Source: Craspedostauros australis | Taxonomy: Eukaryota; Bacillariophyta; Bacillariophyceae; Mastogloiales; Achnanthaceae | Assembly (NCBI GenBank): GCA_026770025.1 | Contig: JAMXDE010000015.1 | Location: 372,001-436,000 of the forward strand | Reading direction: 5' to 3' | Length of the DNA stretch: 64,000 nt | Shown: piece after piece, positions 34,747-47,600 of the stretch | Layout of the letters: each line of letters starts with the position of its first letter | Position numbering within the stretch: the first letter of the stretch is position 1 | Translations under genes and position numbers: made by a program | The notes under the pieces: generated by a model | Seen by the model: only the letters and a program-made list of their open reading frames with translations | Databases searched by the model: none | What the model was told of the DNA's origin: nothing

Positions 34747-35130
34747 TCATCGTTGCTTCTTCGATCCTTTCTTTTTACCGTTGGTGGCTGCGCTGCGGTC
34801 TTTGGCAGGAGTATCGGTAGAGGCCGTGTCGGAAGCTGAGCCGTTGGGACCAAGACCGTAGTTTTGCAAGGTCTTTGACAACTCGCTGTCTGGCTGCCGC
34901 AATTGCTGTACGACGTTGTTCACCTGGCAGGTGACGGTGCACGATAACCCGACCGCAGCGAGCGGAGCCCAATCACAGAAATGGATCAGCAACCAACCAC
35001 CAACCGCCGTGAAGAAGATGAGGATCGCGAGGTGCATCCATCGGTCCCATCCTGTGTTGATCTTCATCGCGCCTGTGCTTGTATCTTGATCATCTCGCTT
35101 TGTGGCTTTCGCGGATTGTGCCAAGCGCAT
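34747..35130 (-). CDS. Small membrane protein, unknown
   Basis: An ATG at 35130 opens a 127-residue frame. The first 28 residues are charged. A strong hydrophobic segment (about 32-52, LAILIFFTAVGGWLLIHFC) is followed closely by a second weaker one (55-70), perhaps a hairpin. The C-terminal 50 residues are Ser/Thr/Asp-rich and end in a basic cluster (KKKGSKKQR), which could be an ER-retrieval-like dilysine tail, though the spacing is not the classical KKxx. No family recognised. The gene is head to head with RUVBL2, 535 bp apart. An upstream exon is possible: a minus frame from ATG 35571 begins MAALGWIAFEDLLGG. Confidence 0.5.
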   Translation of the reverse strand: MRLAQSAKATKRDDQDTSTGAMKINTGWDRWMHLAILIFFTAVGGWLLIHFCDWAPLAAVGLSCTVTCQVNNVVQQLRQPDSELSKTLQNYGLGPNGSASDTASTDTPAKDRSAATNGKKKGSKKQR

Positions 35131-37135
<2,005 letters not shown>

Positions 37136-37366
37136 GAATACGCACATATACTTCTCGCAATAGTTTACTGTCGAAGGTTATCATCCCATCATCTAGCATA
37201 CTCGCACTATCCTCGTACCATACACTTCCAGCATACTCGTACTGGTGTGATCACTCGCACTTGCAGGTGCGTGTCGGTCGTGCACCTTCTCGTATGTAGG
37301 CGTGGCACGAGCTGTGAGTGTCTATGCGGTTGTCGCTGCTTGCATCGCCAGGACCGATGATCTCGA

Positions 37367-40300
37367 TCACTCTTCACATGGCTTGCAGTACACGCCGTTG
37401 CAATCCTTGTCGGTGTAGGTCAAGATGCGGAAGTATGGGTTGGACTCGGCAATCTTTTTGAGCCACTCGTTGCAGGAACCACATGGCTTGAGCGGATTGA
37501 TGTCGTTCTCTGCATGAATTACGACGGTGCGCTTCACCTTGCGGCGCGGGATGGCTCCCGGTTGCGCTGCGCCGTCGATCTGCGAAACGCTGGGGTTCGG
37601 CACCACATCCGCATGATCACATGTGATGTCCTTCGCAGTGTCCACGTTGCTGTTGCTGTTGCCGTTACCGCGGTGACTCCCAGCAGCTGCAGATGAGCGC
37701 GAATGCGAGTGTCTGCGGGATTCAGAAGATCTATCATGAACGGCTTCATACAGGGCCACTTGTCTGGCAGGCGCTGCTTGTGCCATAGGTGTGTCGATTG
37801 CATCATCTTTCGCCGACGCGAAGTGTCCCGCGAAAGGAATATTTGCACGGGCATCGCCACGGAGATCTTGTGACGGTGAATGCGCACTGATCGGCATTAG
37901 CTTTTCGGTTGGATGGAGGATCCAGTCTTCATCCGTTCCATCAGGTAGGGCGCTGTGTTCGCTAATGGAATCTTGCCTGGTGCGAAACCGTGGGGTTGCA
38001 TTGGAACCGGTTGGCACACCCTTGGGTGCCACGAATGAGGTGAAGGGGATGTCTTGGTCTGTCATGTCAAGGATGCTGGCAGCGCTGTTGGTCCGGCTGA
38101 TGTGAAGGAATGGCGATGCTCCGGTGCCAGAACCTCCGTCGTCGGTGGGTTGATTCTGGTTCACGCTGGACTGCATGGCCTGCATGCTGAGGGGAATGGA
38201 CGGCTGCGGGATGCACACGGCGAGCACAGAAATGCACTTCAAGTCCTGCCTTCGGAGGCCGGGATTCGCCGCCAGCGCCGTCCCAATCACGTTGCGCTCA
38301 GCGCAAAGCGATCCCGTGGGCATGCTTACCTCCATGTTCGTTCCTCGATACAACTTGGGTCTTTCCCAGTCTGGTAGCTGGACCGCCAGCACCGCCAGCA
38401 CAGGCTTGTGGGTCTTCCGAAGCCAAAACTTGAGTAGATCCAGCTGGTCCTTTTGGGATAGCAGATCTGTGATTTCCTTTTGGAAGCGCATGATCTCTTG
38501 CGTGACTGCCCGGAACATCGCATTTTGCAACTTGGTTGTTTCGATGGCAGGCGTGGTGTTCATGTCTTCAAAGGAATGAACCTCGAGGTCGTCCAGGACG
38601 ATCTGAGAGGAATGCCAAAACGTCTTGAGCTGCCAGAAATGGAAGTACACCGGCCTGAACGGCCGCAAGGCTGCCTGGATGGCATGATTGCGTGCCGGTG
38701 TCCCGTCTGCAAAGCTGATGGTGACATGGAACGACTTTCTCCATTCCGTGGAAAATGAGGACGACAGTAATGTTGATGCTGATGCCGATACGGACTTGTT
38801 TTGGATCATGTTGCCGTCTGATGTCTCGTCGGGGTACGCTAAGTTCTGAGCGTGCGCATCTCGGTACATTTCGATCGCTGGGAGGAGCTCCTGTTGGACG
38901 AAGCTGATATTGTCGTCATACCGAAACACGTTTGTGGTCGAGTGCAACATCACCACCGTCACGTCTGGGTAGAGTGTGTTGATGAAGTGCTTGCATAGCT
39001 CTGCGCAAGTCTGTGTCGAGTTGCCGTCGATGGAATGGGTCCAATTGCGAGGAGTGCCAACACCTGAAACTAGCACGATCACCTTCCTGAGCGTTGGCAC
39101 CTTGACTCCACCGTTATTGCCGTCACTGCCACCACTGCCGGCGCTATCGTTGTGCGTGCCTGTGCTGACGGAACTGGCGAGGGTTGTTCGCTTGGTTTGC
39201 CGTGACGAGTCCGCGTCGACAGCCGAAAGAAATGGATATTGCGCCATCATCCGCTGATGCCATCGCGGTAGCAGAGTCGCAAGAAGTGGAAAGAACACCG
39301 CATTCAGTTCGAGTCCTGTGGTTCCGTGGTGGAGGTGCCGCTGTGGGTCTGTAGATTGTGCGTCGGATTCGTCCCCACAAGTAGCCTTGGCCCATCCATA
39401 TATCTTCGATGAGTCACGACCTCGAACTCGCAGGTCGGTCATATCCTGCGAAGAGACGTTGAGGAGTTGATTGCTGCCAGGCCGTGCTGCGCTTGGTGCG
39501 AGATGGAAACCAATCGGGAGCTTCTGAATGTATTGGGATGGCTCTGGGTTGATGTCGTATCTGGGCATATCATCAGATCTATCGTGGCAAGGAAAGCGGA
39601 TCAATTGGTCTTGCAGACATGCCTCGCCAACCAGCTTCGCCGAAGCTGCTGGTAGTGATGGCAACAGGTTTGATGAGGGTCTTGATTCGACAAGCGCATG
39701 CAAAACTCGCTTGGAGTAGCTGGCGAACGCAGAGAAGCGTGGCCTGCATAGGCAGTATTCGTCACTTTCGTTCGGTGCGTTTGTCGTGTTGGGCATGGGA
39801 TTCGGACTTGCAGCACTGGGCGGTTGAAGGCTGAGGATGAGATCTGTGTGCGAAATATTGTGCACCAGCACCTCGCAGTGTCTCTGAGCTTCCACTTCTT
39901 TCGTTGTGGCTTTTGCGGCAGAGCTGTCTTGATTTTGGATTTCTCGGTTGTTCGGCAATGGCCTTTCATCCAAGTTTGCATGGGTGCGTTGATTGATGGT
40001 GGCACGCGCGCTTTTCGTGTTCTGATGCAGTCCTTCGTTATTGAATTCATCGCCGTCGCCATCTCCATTGCCATTTCTGTTGATATCGTCTTCTTTCGGT
40101 TGGGCACCACGGGCCCACAGCTGAGCGGATCTGACCAGGAACAATGCGACTGCGACATTTGCAAGATTGGTCACATCGAGCCAATCGTTGCTGAACTGTG
40201 ATGGCTTGCCATGGCTGTTGTGACCCTCGCCCGCGTTCGTTGTGGCACGAGGGTCGCCGAGATGTGCCCGAGAATGCATGATGCCGTGTAGATGCAGCAT

Positions 40301-40603
40301 GGTCAATGGTATTGCGGGAAGGAAGGGCGTTGCCTGTCCAATGAAAGGCGCGGCCTCCAAGGTGGTCTTCGCGATGCGGCCTAGCACCACGACGATATCA
40401 CAATAGATGGATTGCAAATGCCCGCCAATCCGAATCAATGCCTGCCTCGCTTGACCGGGGTCCGCGCGCGTCGACTTCGAGGCTCTGTGCAATTCGTTTG
40501 ACTTGTATAGCAGACCCGGCAGGTGATGCCCAAGCCAAACTCCACAACCAAGGACCACCACAAAGTCCATCAACGGCAGTTTTATTTTCACTGAAGATGC
40601 CAT
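37367..40603 (-). CDS. Large membrane-anchored cytidine-deaminase-like protein
   Basis: One open frame. I take the ATG at 40603 (1078 residues), as the upstream part starts at GTG. Residues 10-30 (LMDFVVVLGCGVWLGHHLPG) form an N-terminal hydrophobic anchor. A helical and then disordered region reaches about 460. An alpha/beta domain follows (about 520-720, LRKVIVLVSGVGTPRNW, TVVMLHSTTNVFRYDD). The C-terminal part has the two zinc signatures of cytidine-deaminase-like enzymes: CAE in GSLCAERNV near 764 and PCxxC in KPCGSCNEWL near 1039. In ordinary CDAs these lie about 30-40 residues apart; here a 240-residue low-complexity insertion (Ser/Pro/Thr) separates them. The tail has two more Cys (CKPCEE). 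Substrate unknown: free nucleoside, nucleotide or other. Confidence 0.8.
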   Translation of the reverse strand: MASSVKIKLPLMDFVVVLGCGVWLGHHLPGLLYKSNELHRASKSTRADPGQARQALIRIGGHLQSIYCDIVVVLGRIAKTTLEAAPFIGQATPFLPAIPLTMLHLHGIMHSRAHLGDPRATTNAGEGHNSHGKPSQFSNDWLDVTNLANVAVALFLVRSAQLWARGAQPKEDDINRNGNGDGDGDEFNNEGLHQNTKSARATINQRTHANLDERPLPNNREIQNQDSSAAKATTKEVEAQRHCEVLVHNISHTDLILSLQPPSAASPNPMPNTTNAPNESDEYCLCRPRFSAFASYSKRVLHALVESRPSSNLLPSLPAASAKLVGEACLQDQLIRFPCHDRSDDMPRYDINPEPSQYIQKLPIGFHLAPSAARPGSNQLLNVSSQDMTDLRVRGRDSSKIYGWAKATCGDESDAQSTDPQRHLHHGTTGLELNAVFFPLLATLLPRWHQRMMAQYPFLSAVDADSSRQTKRTTLASSVSTGTHNDSAGSGGSDGNNGGVKVPTLRKVIVLVSGVGTPRNWTHSIDGNSTQTCAELCKHFINTLYPDVTVVMLHSTTNVFRYDDNISFVQQELLPAIEMYRDAHAQNLAYPDETSDGNMIQNKSVSASASTLLSSSFSTEWRKSFHVTISFADGTPARNHAIQAALRPFRPVYFHFWQLKTFWHSSQIVLDDLEVHSFEDMNTTPAIETTKLQNAMFRAVTQEIMRFQKEITDLLSQKDQLDLLKFWLRKTHKPVLAVLAVQLPDWERPKLYRGTNMEVSMPTGSLCAERNVIGTALAANPGLRRQDLKCISVLAVCIPQPSIPLSMQAMQSSVNQNQPTDDGGSGTGASPFLHISRTNSAASILDMTDQDIPFTSFVAPKGVPTGSNATPRFRTRQDSISEHSALPDGTDEDWILHPTEKLMPISAHSPSQDLRGDARANIPFAGHFASAKDDAIDTPMAQAAPARQVALYEAVHDRSSESRRHSHSRSSAAAGSHRGNGNSNSNVDTAKDITCDHADVVPNPSVSQIDGAAQPGAIPRRKVKRTVVIHAENDINPLKPCGSCNEWLKKIAESNPYFRILTYTDKDCNGVYCKPCEE

Positions 40604-41589
40604 GATGCTTGTTGGCGCCTCCAAGAGGAGCGATGCTTGCGGACTTGACGATCCCCAGAATGTGATGCAGGTCTCGATTGCGAAATGAGATCCCCCCACC
40701 GAGCTCAGATGGTCCTGTATTTCCTTGCGTCAATTTGTTTGGCGATGGTACGAGTTTGGCAGACTTGTATTTTGGTCCAGGTGCGAGCATGGAGGATGGG
40801 ACATGGAGTATCTTGTTGCTGCCTCCTTGAATGATGGATCAATTGATGGATCAATTGATGGATCCGTTGACGTTGACCACGCAACAATCCTATCAATGGT
40901 CCAAGCAAGGTGTCTGTGTCTGTGTCAGTGTCAATACGTCCGAGTGGAGTAGGAGTAATCGCACGAGCTATTATCTGTGGTGAATACGAGTACTCCATGT
41001 ATGAGTACGATCTCTAGAATATTATACTCGTACTCTCTCCCTTCTCGCAGCAACGCCCAACGCACCACACCCCCACTCATACGCACAAGCTGCGATTGGG
41101 CAAAGAATGATCTTGGTGTTGTTTGTTGTCATCGTTCGTTGCGGCGCGCTTTGTTGTTGATTCGCGTGCGACATGTTGTCCACCAGAGCGTTGTGTGACG
41201 TTTGCTCCTGTTCTCGTTGGCATCAGAATTCTGTTCCATTTTCTGGTTTGCGATGAATCTTGTGTCCGTTTGAGAAGACTCGCAAGTCGGTGATGAACGA
41301 ACACTCATTTTTCGGACAGTTTCCTAGTTGGCGGATCAAGCGAACGACTTGTTCTTGTCACATTGTTCGTGAATTACGGACAAGGAGTTGCTGTTTTTTG
41401 CGTGGTGATGTGTGTATGATGTGATGTGATGTGATGTGATGTTTGGATTGGGATTTGGATACTCTGCGAGATGCCAACCAACCAACCATACGCACGAGCA
41501 ACGATCATCACAAAGCACAAGAGGAGGGACATTGTTGCCCCACCATCTTCATCTTCATCACTGACACCAGTGCACAATACTTCACGACG
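40604..41589. promoter_or_regulatory. Divergent spacer, deaminase-like / DUF1499
   Basis: 986 bp head-to-head spacer. It has two TACGAGTA/TACTCGTA sites (40985-40992 and 41025-41032), with GAGTACGA between them at 41003, a triple TGATGGATCAAT-type repeat near 40832-40866, and a GATGT pentamer run at about 41416-41442. No gene. Confidence 0.45.
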
Positions 41590-42459
41590 ATGAGATCTAC
41601 TCGCACTTACAGTTGTGTCACAACCAAATTCCCTGCGAAATGTTCGCTGTTGATTGTTGCGTGCTTGCTGGCAGGACCCAGCGGATCAGGAACTGCTTGG
41701 GGACTGTCGCATCACCAGCCGCAGCCGAACTTCCACAAGGCGATCCCAGATACCAGCGCCGCCGATGTTGAGCCAAACGGGGCCGTGTCTCGTCGCGGAG
41801 TGTTGGAGCTGACGGCGCTGTCAGGTCTGTTCGTGCTCGGCGTGGCATCCTCGCCGGATGAAGCTTCCGCGTTCCCCAACAAGATCTCCAACAAGTACGA
41901 TGACAGGCCAAGACAACGAGGGTCCATGCCGCGGGAACTCGGCGTCGCTAATCGTCAGGATTTGGGAGGCGAGGACTACCTGGGCCTCAAGCATTGCAAG
42001 GGTTCGCCAAACTGCTTCTGTTCCACAGACAGCCTCGAAGACGATGCCGACCACAACATCCCCTCCTGGGTATGGCCGAAGGCATACGGTGACGACAGCG
42101 ACCGAGCATTCGCGGAGCTCTCGGCCGTCATCGATGCCTACCAACCAGGTCAGAACAACGTCGACGGCGGCGGCTTCAAGGTTGTCACCAACGATCCCAA
42201 GAAACGCTACATCTACGCGCAGTTCGAATCTCTCAAAAATGGCTACATCGATGATTTCGAATTGGCCTACATCCCCAGCCTTGGCCAAGAACGAGCCTTC
42301 CAGGTCCGCTCGGCAAGCCGCCTGGGATACCTCGACTTCGCGGTCAATGCGAAGCGATTGAATTTCATCGCCGCCGCCTTGCGAGCGAAAGGCTGGGATG
42401 CTGTTGGAGTGGAGGAGAGCACTCATCAGAATTACTTCATCCTAAACCAGGCAACTTAG
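41590..42459 (+). CDS. DUF1499 protein, probably Tat-exported to the thylakoid lumen
   Basis: A single-exon gene; the frame is open from further up, but ATG 41590 places a signal peptide at the very start (289 residues). Targeting is tripartite: a signal peptide (KCSLLIVACLLAGPSGSGTA, residues 17-36, then WGLS), a transit region, and a twin-arginine transfer signal (SRRGVLELTALSGLFVLGV, 67-85) with an ASA-FP cleavage site near 94. This points to folded export into the thylakoid lumen. The mature part is DUF1499: CKGSPNCFCSTD near 137, VWPKAYG, VDGGGFKVV, RYIYAQFESLKNGYIDD, VRSASRLGYLDF, NAKRLNFIAAALRAKGWD. The domain's function is not established. Confidence 0.87.
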   Translation: MRSTRTYSCVTTKFPAKCSLLIVACLLAGPSGSGTAWGLSHHQPQPNFHKAIPDTSAADVEPNGAVSRRGVLELTALSGLFVLGVASSPDEASAFPNKISNKYDDRPRQRGSMPRELGVANRQDLGGEDYLGLKHCKGSPNCFCSTDSLEDDADHNIPSWVWPKAYGDDSDRAFAELSAVIDAYQPGQNNVDGGGFKVVTNDPKKRYIYAQFESLKNGYIDDFELAYIPSLGQERAFQVRSASRLGYLDFAVNAKRLNFIAAALRAKGWDAVGVEESTHQNYFILNQAT

Positions 42460-42959
42460 AGAGCAAACAAGATTCTAACAAACCTCTGTCTGTCTCTCTT
42501 TGGAGACAGAGACGCAACGATTTCAGTATGGCCTATGTCTGGCGCTCTATGTCTCTCAGGGTCAGGCCCTCGAAAGCCTGGGCATAGTACTCTGCACAAC
42601 CCTGCCATTCCCTCGATGTTGACACATGCTTCGCTATGTTGCATTGTGTTGCACGATGTTGTAATGTGCCATGTTATGTGCTTTCCTGTTGCGAGTGTGA
42701 AAGGAGGTATCCATCTCTGGCAGTTGAGTACGAGTGGAACCTCGATAAGAAGCTCAGCGGGAAACAGAGCGGCCATGATAATAACATCTGCCGTTTATCT
42801 CTGCGATGTCCCACCTCGACGGAACAGCGAGACAACATTTTGGCTCTCGAGAGCATGGAATGCATCGCGGTCTGGCATTACACTCTGCTGCAAGTGCGGC
42901 GGCATGCTCTCCTCAAAACCTGTAGTTTACGATCAAAGCAGTGAGGATGGCGATCTCTC
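42460..42959. other. Convergent spacer with stem-loop
   Basis: 500 bp. Just after the DUF1499 stop, CTGTCTCTCTTTGGAGACAG (42489-42508) can form a 7-bp stem. GTACGAGT occurs at 42728. No gene. Confidence 0.55.
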
Positions 42960-43880
42960 TCAAGAGCTCCCGGTCAACTTCGTGTTCTGCTTCTTCTTCT
43001 TCTTTCGCATCACGTGGATCGATATGTGATGCTTGAACTGTGCGAACGACGGATCGATTTCATCCGCAGGAATGGGCTCGATGACTTCATCCATGTGCTG
43101 GAGGAACATATCCAGCAAATCTGCAGAAGCCGGCATACGCATGCGAGTCCCGAAGATGACGGTCGTCTCGTCGCCAAGGAATCGTAGCAACGTCGCAACG
43201 AGGGCATCAAAATGTGACGCGGCGCCAGGTTTGTGCTGGTAGGCCACATCCCCGATCAGGACAATATCTGGCATGTGATCGCTTTTCATTGCCTTCTTGC
43301 CCTTGCCTGACTTCCTGCTCCTCGCCATCTTCGGCGCCGGCAGATGCTTGAGCACTTCAAGCACTGCATCTTCATCCTCCGCATTGCCCCAGCAAAGCGG
43401 CATCGACAATGCTCTACCTCTCTTTCCCTGTTTCAAAAGCCTATACGATTTATTGCCGCCAGCAACATCGGAGTTCTCGATCAGGTTTGGGCGTGCAATG
43501 CCGTCCACCACCTCCTGAAGGTCAGTGAGAATGGTGAGCTTCGTCCCCATCGCAGCCGCAGCTGCCAGTCCACTCAGCCCGACCCCACACCCGAGCTCCA
43601 ATACCGTCAAGTCTCTGCACGACGAGAAGGCTTCCAACAATCTCGGCGGTATGTGATCGATCTTCTTCATTCCGATCGGGCAAGCTCCAGCAATAACAAC
43701 CACCACGTGAGACAGAAGCACCCCAATGTCCCACAGTGCCCCGCCGGGCCATGTCTCCTCCTTCGGCGATTGGTCCACCATGATCGTGTTGTGTTTGCCA
43801 TACTGTACGAAGGTGTACTTGTACGGCGTCGTCGCATCTGTCACCAGATGGTTGCGGGGCCTGTTCGTTCCCTCTGACAT
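42960..43880 (-). CDS. Family-16 methyltransferase B
   Basis: A single-exon gene; ATG at 43880 (MSEGTNRP) gives 306 residues, the longer frame beginning at TTG. The domain plan is that of family-16 protein methyltransferases: ETWPGGALWDIGVLLSHVV (43-61), with the W-x-x-G-x-x-L entry typical of METTL21-type enzymes; motif I VLELGCGVGLSGL (93-105); strand-2 acid Asp120 in TILTDLQEV; and post-I DIVLIGDVAYQ. A Lys-rich insertion (ARSRKSGKGKKAMKSD) precedes post-I, and the protein ends in a basic run (RKKKKKQ), so nuclear location is possible. Substrate unknown. It is not closely similar by eye to the two other family-16 domains in the window. Confidence 0.85.
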   Translation of the reverse strand: MSEGTNRPRNHLVTDATTPYKYTFVQYGKHNTIMVDQSPKEETWPGGALWDIGVLLSHVVVVIAGACPIGMKKIDHIPPRLLEAFSSCRDLTVLELGCGVGLSGLAAAAAMGTKLTILTDLQEVVDGIARPNLIENSDVAGGNKSYRLLKQGKRGRALSMPLCWGNAEDEDAVLEVLKHLPAPKMARSRKSGKGKKAMKSDHMPDIVLIGDVAYQHKPGAASHFDALVATLLRFLGDETTVIFGTRMRMPASADLLDMFLQHMDEVIEPIPADEIDPSFAQFKHHISIHVMRKKKKKQNTKLTGSS

Positions 43881-44659
43881 GATTTCTTCTGGGGACGCCC
43901 AACGAGATGCCTGCGTGTGCAATTGTTCACCGCGACGCAATCGTCACGCTCTTGATGGCCATCTGAGACAGCGAACACTGCCAGTGCGTGGAGTGCGTTG
44001 AGTGCGGCGACCGCTACGAGTGTTGCGGAGACCGGAAGTGTTGCATGCACGACGAATGCAGCGTGATCCCCTGTTCGAGAACGCGGAGCTCGCTGCGGGC
44101 GATCGACTCCGAATTGTTGCACGCCACCCACACCTCGTTTGTGGCGCGGTTGGTCATCAGCAATCCAGCAATCCAACGATTCAGCGACAAAAGATCCGCC
44201 CACAAGATCTTGCAATCAACGCGGCTGTATCTGTCGTATGAGTACCAAACATGATGTATATCATAAATGGCCTCGTATGGTACTATGCGTCCGTGTGGCT
44301 GTCTGACAACTCCATTCCGCCTCGTCTCGAAATGTCTGTTTGCCAAGAGTGAAAGGAGCAACTGTCTGTGTGTTCCATTTTGCACGCTCCGCTCTCCTTG
44401 TTCTTTTGGGGGCACCGCTTGTGCGCGGTGACAATGGCAAGTGCTGAATGCAATGCGCATCTGCCAAGGGCTTGCCCTGCAGGCTCTACGTAGATGGAAG
44501 CATACAGCACCCTTGTAGACAAGAGCAATTGAAATAGGCAAGTTACTGTGCTACACGAGGGGTTTGGGTACTGGTTGGGTGGATTGCTTCCGACTATAAG
44601 TCTTGCTTAACAGCCGTGCTTCACGGCCACATGCCTGCCAAATTGCGCGGACTGAGACA
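43881..44659. other. 779-bp spacer with overlapping open frames on both strands
   Basis: Two frames look coding-like. On the plus strand, 43970-44254 contains a Cys-rich start (HCQCVECVECGDRYECC) and a plain globular-looking end; it lacks an ATG at its start. On the minus strand, 44541-44014 ends in NEVWVACNNSESIARSELRV and then a stop. Both have GC-rich third positions, so only one, or neither, need be real. I do not call a gene. Confidence 0.3.
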
Positions 44660-47600
44660 CTATCGAGGTGACGATTCGGCGGTTCTTTGAAAATCCAACA
44701 ACAGACTTGCATCGATCGCCTTCTCATCGGTGGCAGCCGCCTTGCCGTTCTTCCCGTTCGCTTCGTGCGTTGTTTTGGACTCAGTCTTCTTCTCCCCAGA
44801 CTCTTTGCATGTGGTTCCTCCGTTGATCTCTCCTCTTCGTTCTGTGTCGGATCTAGACTGTTCCCCGTCGCCAGGTTTTGCCACGACACTTGCATCCGCG
44901 GCTTGGCCGTGATTTTCGGATCGGGCGGATGGTTTGTTGGAGGTTGATGTCTTGGCTCGTTTTGGCTGGGCCTCTCCTGTTCCTGTTCTTGATTTCCCTC
45001 CTCCAATCTCTTTCCGACGTTCGGCAGCGTTCGGTGGTTCGAAGGCCATCCGTTTCTGGCCAGCTCGTTGTTTGTTGCGCGATCTTGCGAAGTCTGCAAT
45101 CGGAGTCGCTGAGACTTGCTTGACGGAGGCCTTGGTGTCTTCTTCTGTTCGGTCAGCAGCCGGGGTGTTTCCAGCTGGATCTTGCTTGCGCTTCGCTTCG
45201 GACGTAGGTATGGCCTCGGTTTCCCCCGAGGAGTTTGCGGCTCCATCCGCTGCTGTGTGCTGTTGCTGCTCTTGTTCTTGCGACTGCTCCTCGTTCTTGG
45301 GCGCCAACGAATGGTTCAGATCAAGCACCACCTGTTGGATCTTCTTGATGGCATCTTCCAAATCGAGCGGAACGCAAACGGTGCTGTTACCGGGTTGCAG
45401 GACAAGAAATCGCCCTGGCGGCTTGTGGGATTCCCATGATAGGGCGATGTGAAGAGCGGTGCGGAACTTCTGATCGCGGGTCAACCCATCGTATGACTCG
45501 ATGTAACTGCCGATGATCTCCCCGAAGCGGCGATTCCCGCTGTGTCTGAGCGCACCATCGTCCTCCGAGAACAGAACATCTACGAGTCCAGATGGATCGG
45601 TCGATCGATATCAGGAGCAGTGCCGTGCATGGTTGCGCGTGGGCGTGGGTGAAGATGTTGTGAGTGGGAACGAAAGGAGATAAGATTAGAGCATGGAGAT
45701 TGTGATCAGTGTGTGGGCAAGAGCAAGGCCAAGATATCGACGCAAATCAGAATGCGGGACTATATCCAAAGGTTGATGCCAGCACGGTTTTCGAAAGCCA
45801 CCATGACTTACCACTCCCGGTGATGGAACTGCGGAGGATAGGGCTGTTGCTGGATTCGACGACCGGAGGGAGGGATCTGTTCTTGTCTTCCCGGGCCTCC
45901 TTTTCTTTCGCCTGTTTCGCATCGAGCCGCGGGGTTTTGGCAGGAACCACTTCCATGTCGGCAGGTGATTGCTCCGTCTGTGTCTTGGGACGATGTCGCC
46001 CCACCTCCATGATGTCCGCATCTTGCTTGCGCTCTGCTGCTGATTCTTGTGGTGGTTTGACAACTGTATCAGCTTGGATGTGCGCGTCACCACCTTGGAA
46101 GATCAGCTGCTGCTGCTGCATTTGCTCCTCGCTTACGGCGCGCATGCGAAGCTGCTGCAGCAAAGCATCCACCTGCTGGATCTCTCGGAGGCACTGGTAC
46201 CGTTCCATCGAGAATTCCTTGGTTTGGAAGAAGTGCTGGAACAGCACCTGCCTCTTTTGAGACAACGAGGCGAGGAGCAGGAAGTCATCGTTGCACCTCG
46301 CGAGACCAGTGGGGAGATTGGCAACCCCGCTCCTGTCTGCGCCAAGAACTTGTGCTTCGAGGTTGGGATGTGCTTCCTTTTCGGAACCCACTGCCCCACG
46401 CGATGTCTCCGCGTCTTGAGATCGTGCACTTCCGATGCTATTCTGAGATACCAAAATGGTGGGCGGCGTGGTGGTTGGAACTGCAACTGTAGATGGTGGA
46501 GTTGGCAGCGGTGCTGCTGGCAGGGATGCGGTTGCGTCTGTCTTGTTGTTGTGCGTGGATGGAAGATGCGGTGCCAGTGACAAGATCACGCCTGTGCCTT
46601 GCCCGTCCAAATTGGTGGTGGGTGCTCTCGCAGCGTGGATCGATTCCAAGTAGCCGCCGACGTCTCCCGGGGCCGTCTTTGCTTTCGCCTTGGCGAGCGC
46701 AGCGAGGTCGGGTGGCTCGATGGCTTCCATCCTGTACTTCTTCTTCTTCAGCTTGCCTTCGGCCGCGAGCTGACGGTCCTTCTCTGCCTGGATGAGGCCA
46801 TCCCGCAACCTCTTGCTGACTTTGAGCGTCGCCTGGACATCGTCCATCTCCACCCAAGCGGCACCGTCGCTGCTCTTCTTCAAGAAACGGCCCGGAGGGT
46901 CCAGTTCCTTCCATCTCCACACCAGGTTGGATGCCACGACAGGTTTGTTCGTTATTGTGGCCTCCTTGTACAGATGCTGATTGGCCTCCAGCATGCGTCG
47001 GAATTGGATATTGCCGACGTGCTTGTTGACGCCGTTGCCGCGACCGCACAGGACATCATGGATGCGCGGCCTGGTGATTTTTTCGCCCGGGCGTCCTTCA
47101 GTTGCGGCCTTGGAGACAACGGCTTTGCTGTGTAAGCGCATAAGACCTTCATTCTGCAAAGCCACAGGCTTTCGCCCAACCCGCTTCTTGGAGTACCCGC
47201 TGGCTGTAAAATCGCCGCGCTGAGATTCTGGGCGGTCGTCGCTGTGCTCTGTCTCGTCTGACTTTGACGCAGATCCTTGCCCCTTGCGAGGCTTCGCAGA
47301 GCGCTCGCAGCTGCGGTCTTTGTGATCTCCGCGATTGCCAGGTCTTTCTTTCTGGAGGCGTTGATTCTTCCGTTCACTGTAACGTTCGCGTTCACGTTCA
47401 CGTTCACGTTCGCGTCCACGTTCACGTTCACGTCCACGTCCACGTCCACTTTGGCTTTCATCGTCATCGTCATCGTCGCTGTCCGATGATGAGGGGCTAC
47501 TGTTTTGTCGCAGAGACAGCAGACTCTCCGCAAGTTGATGTGCGTGGTCCGCCTGTGGAGTTCCGTTCTTGATGGACTTGTTTTTTGTTCGGCGCCGAGC

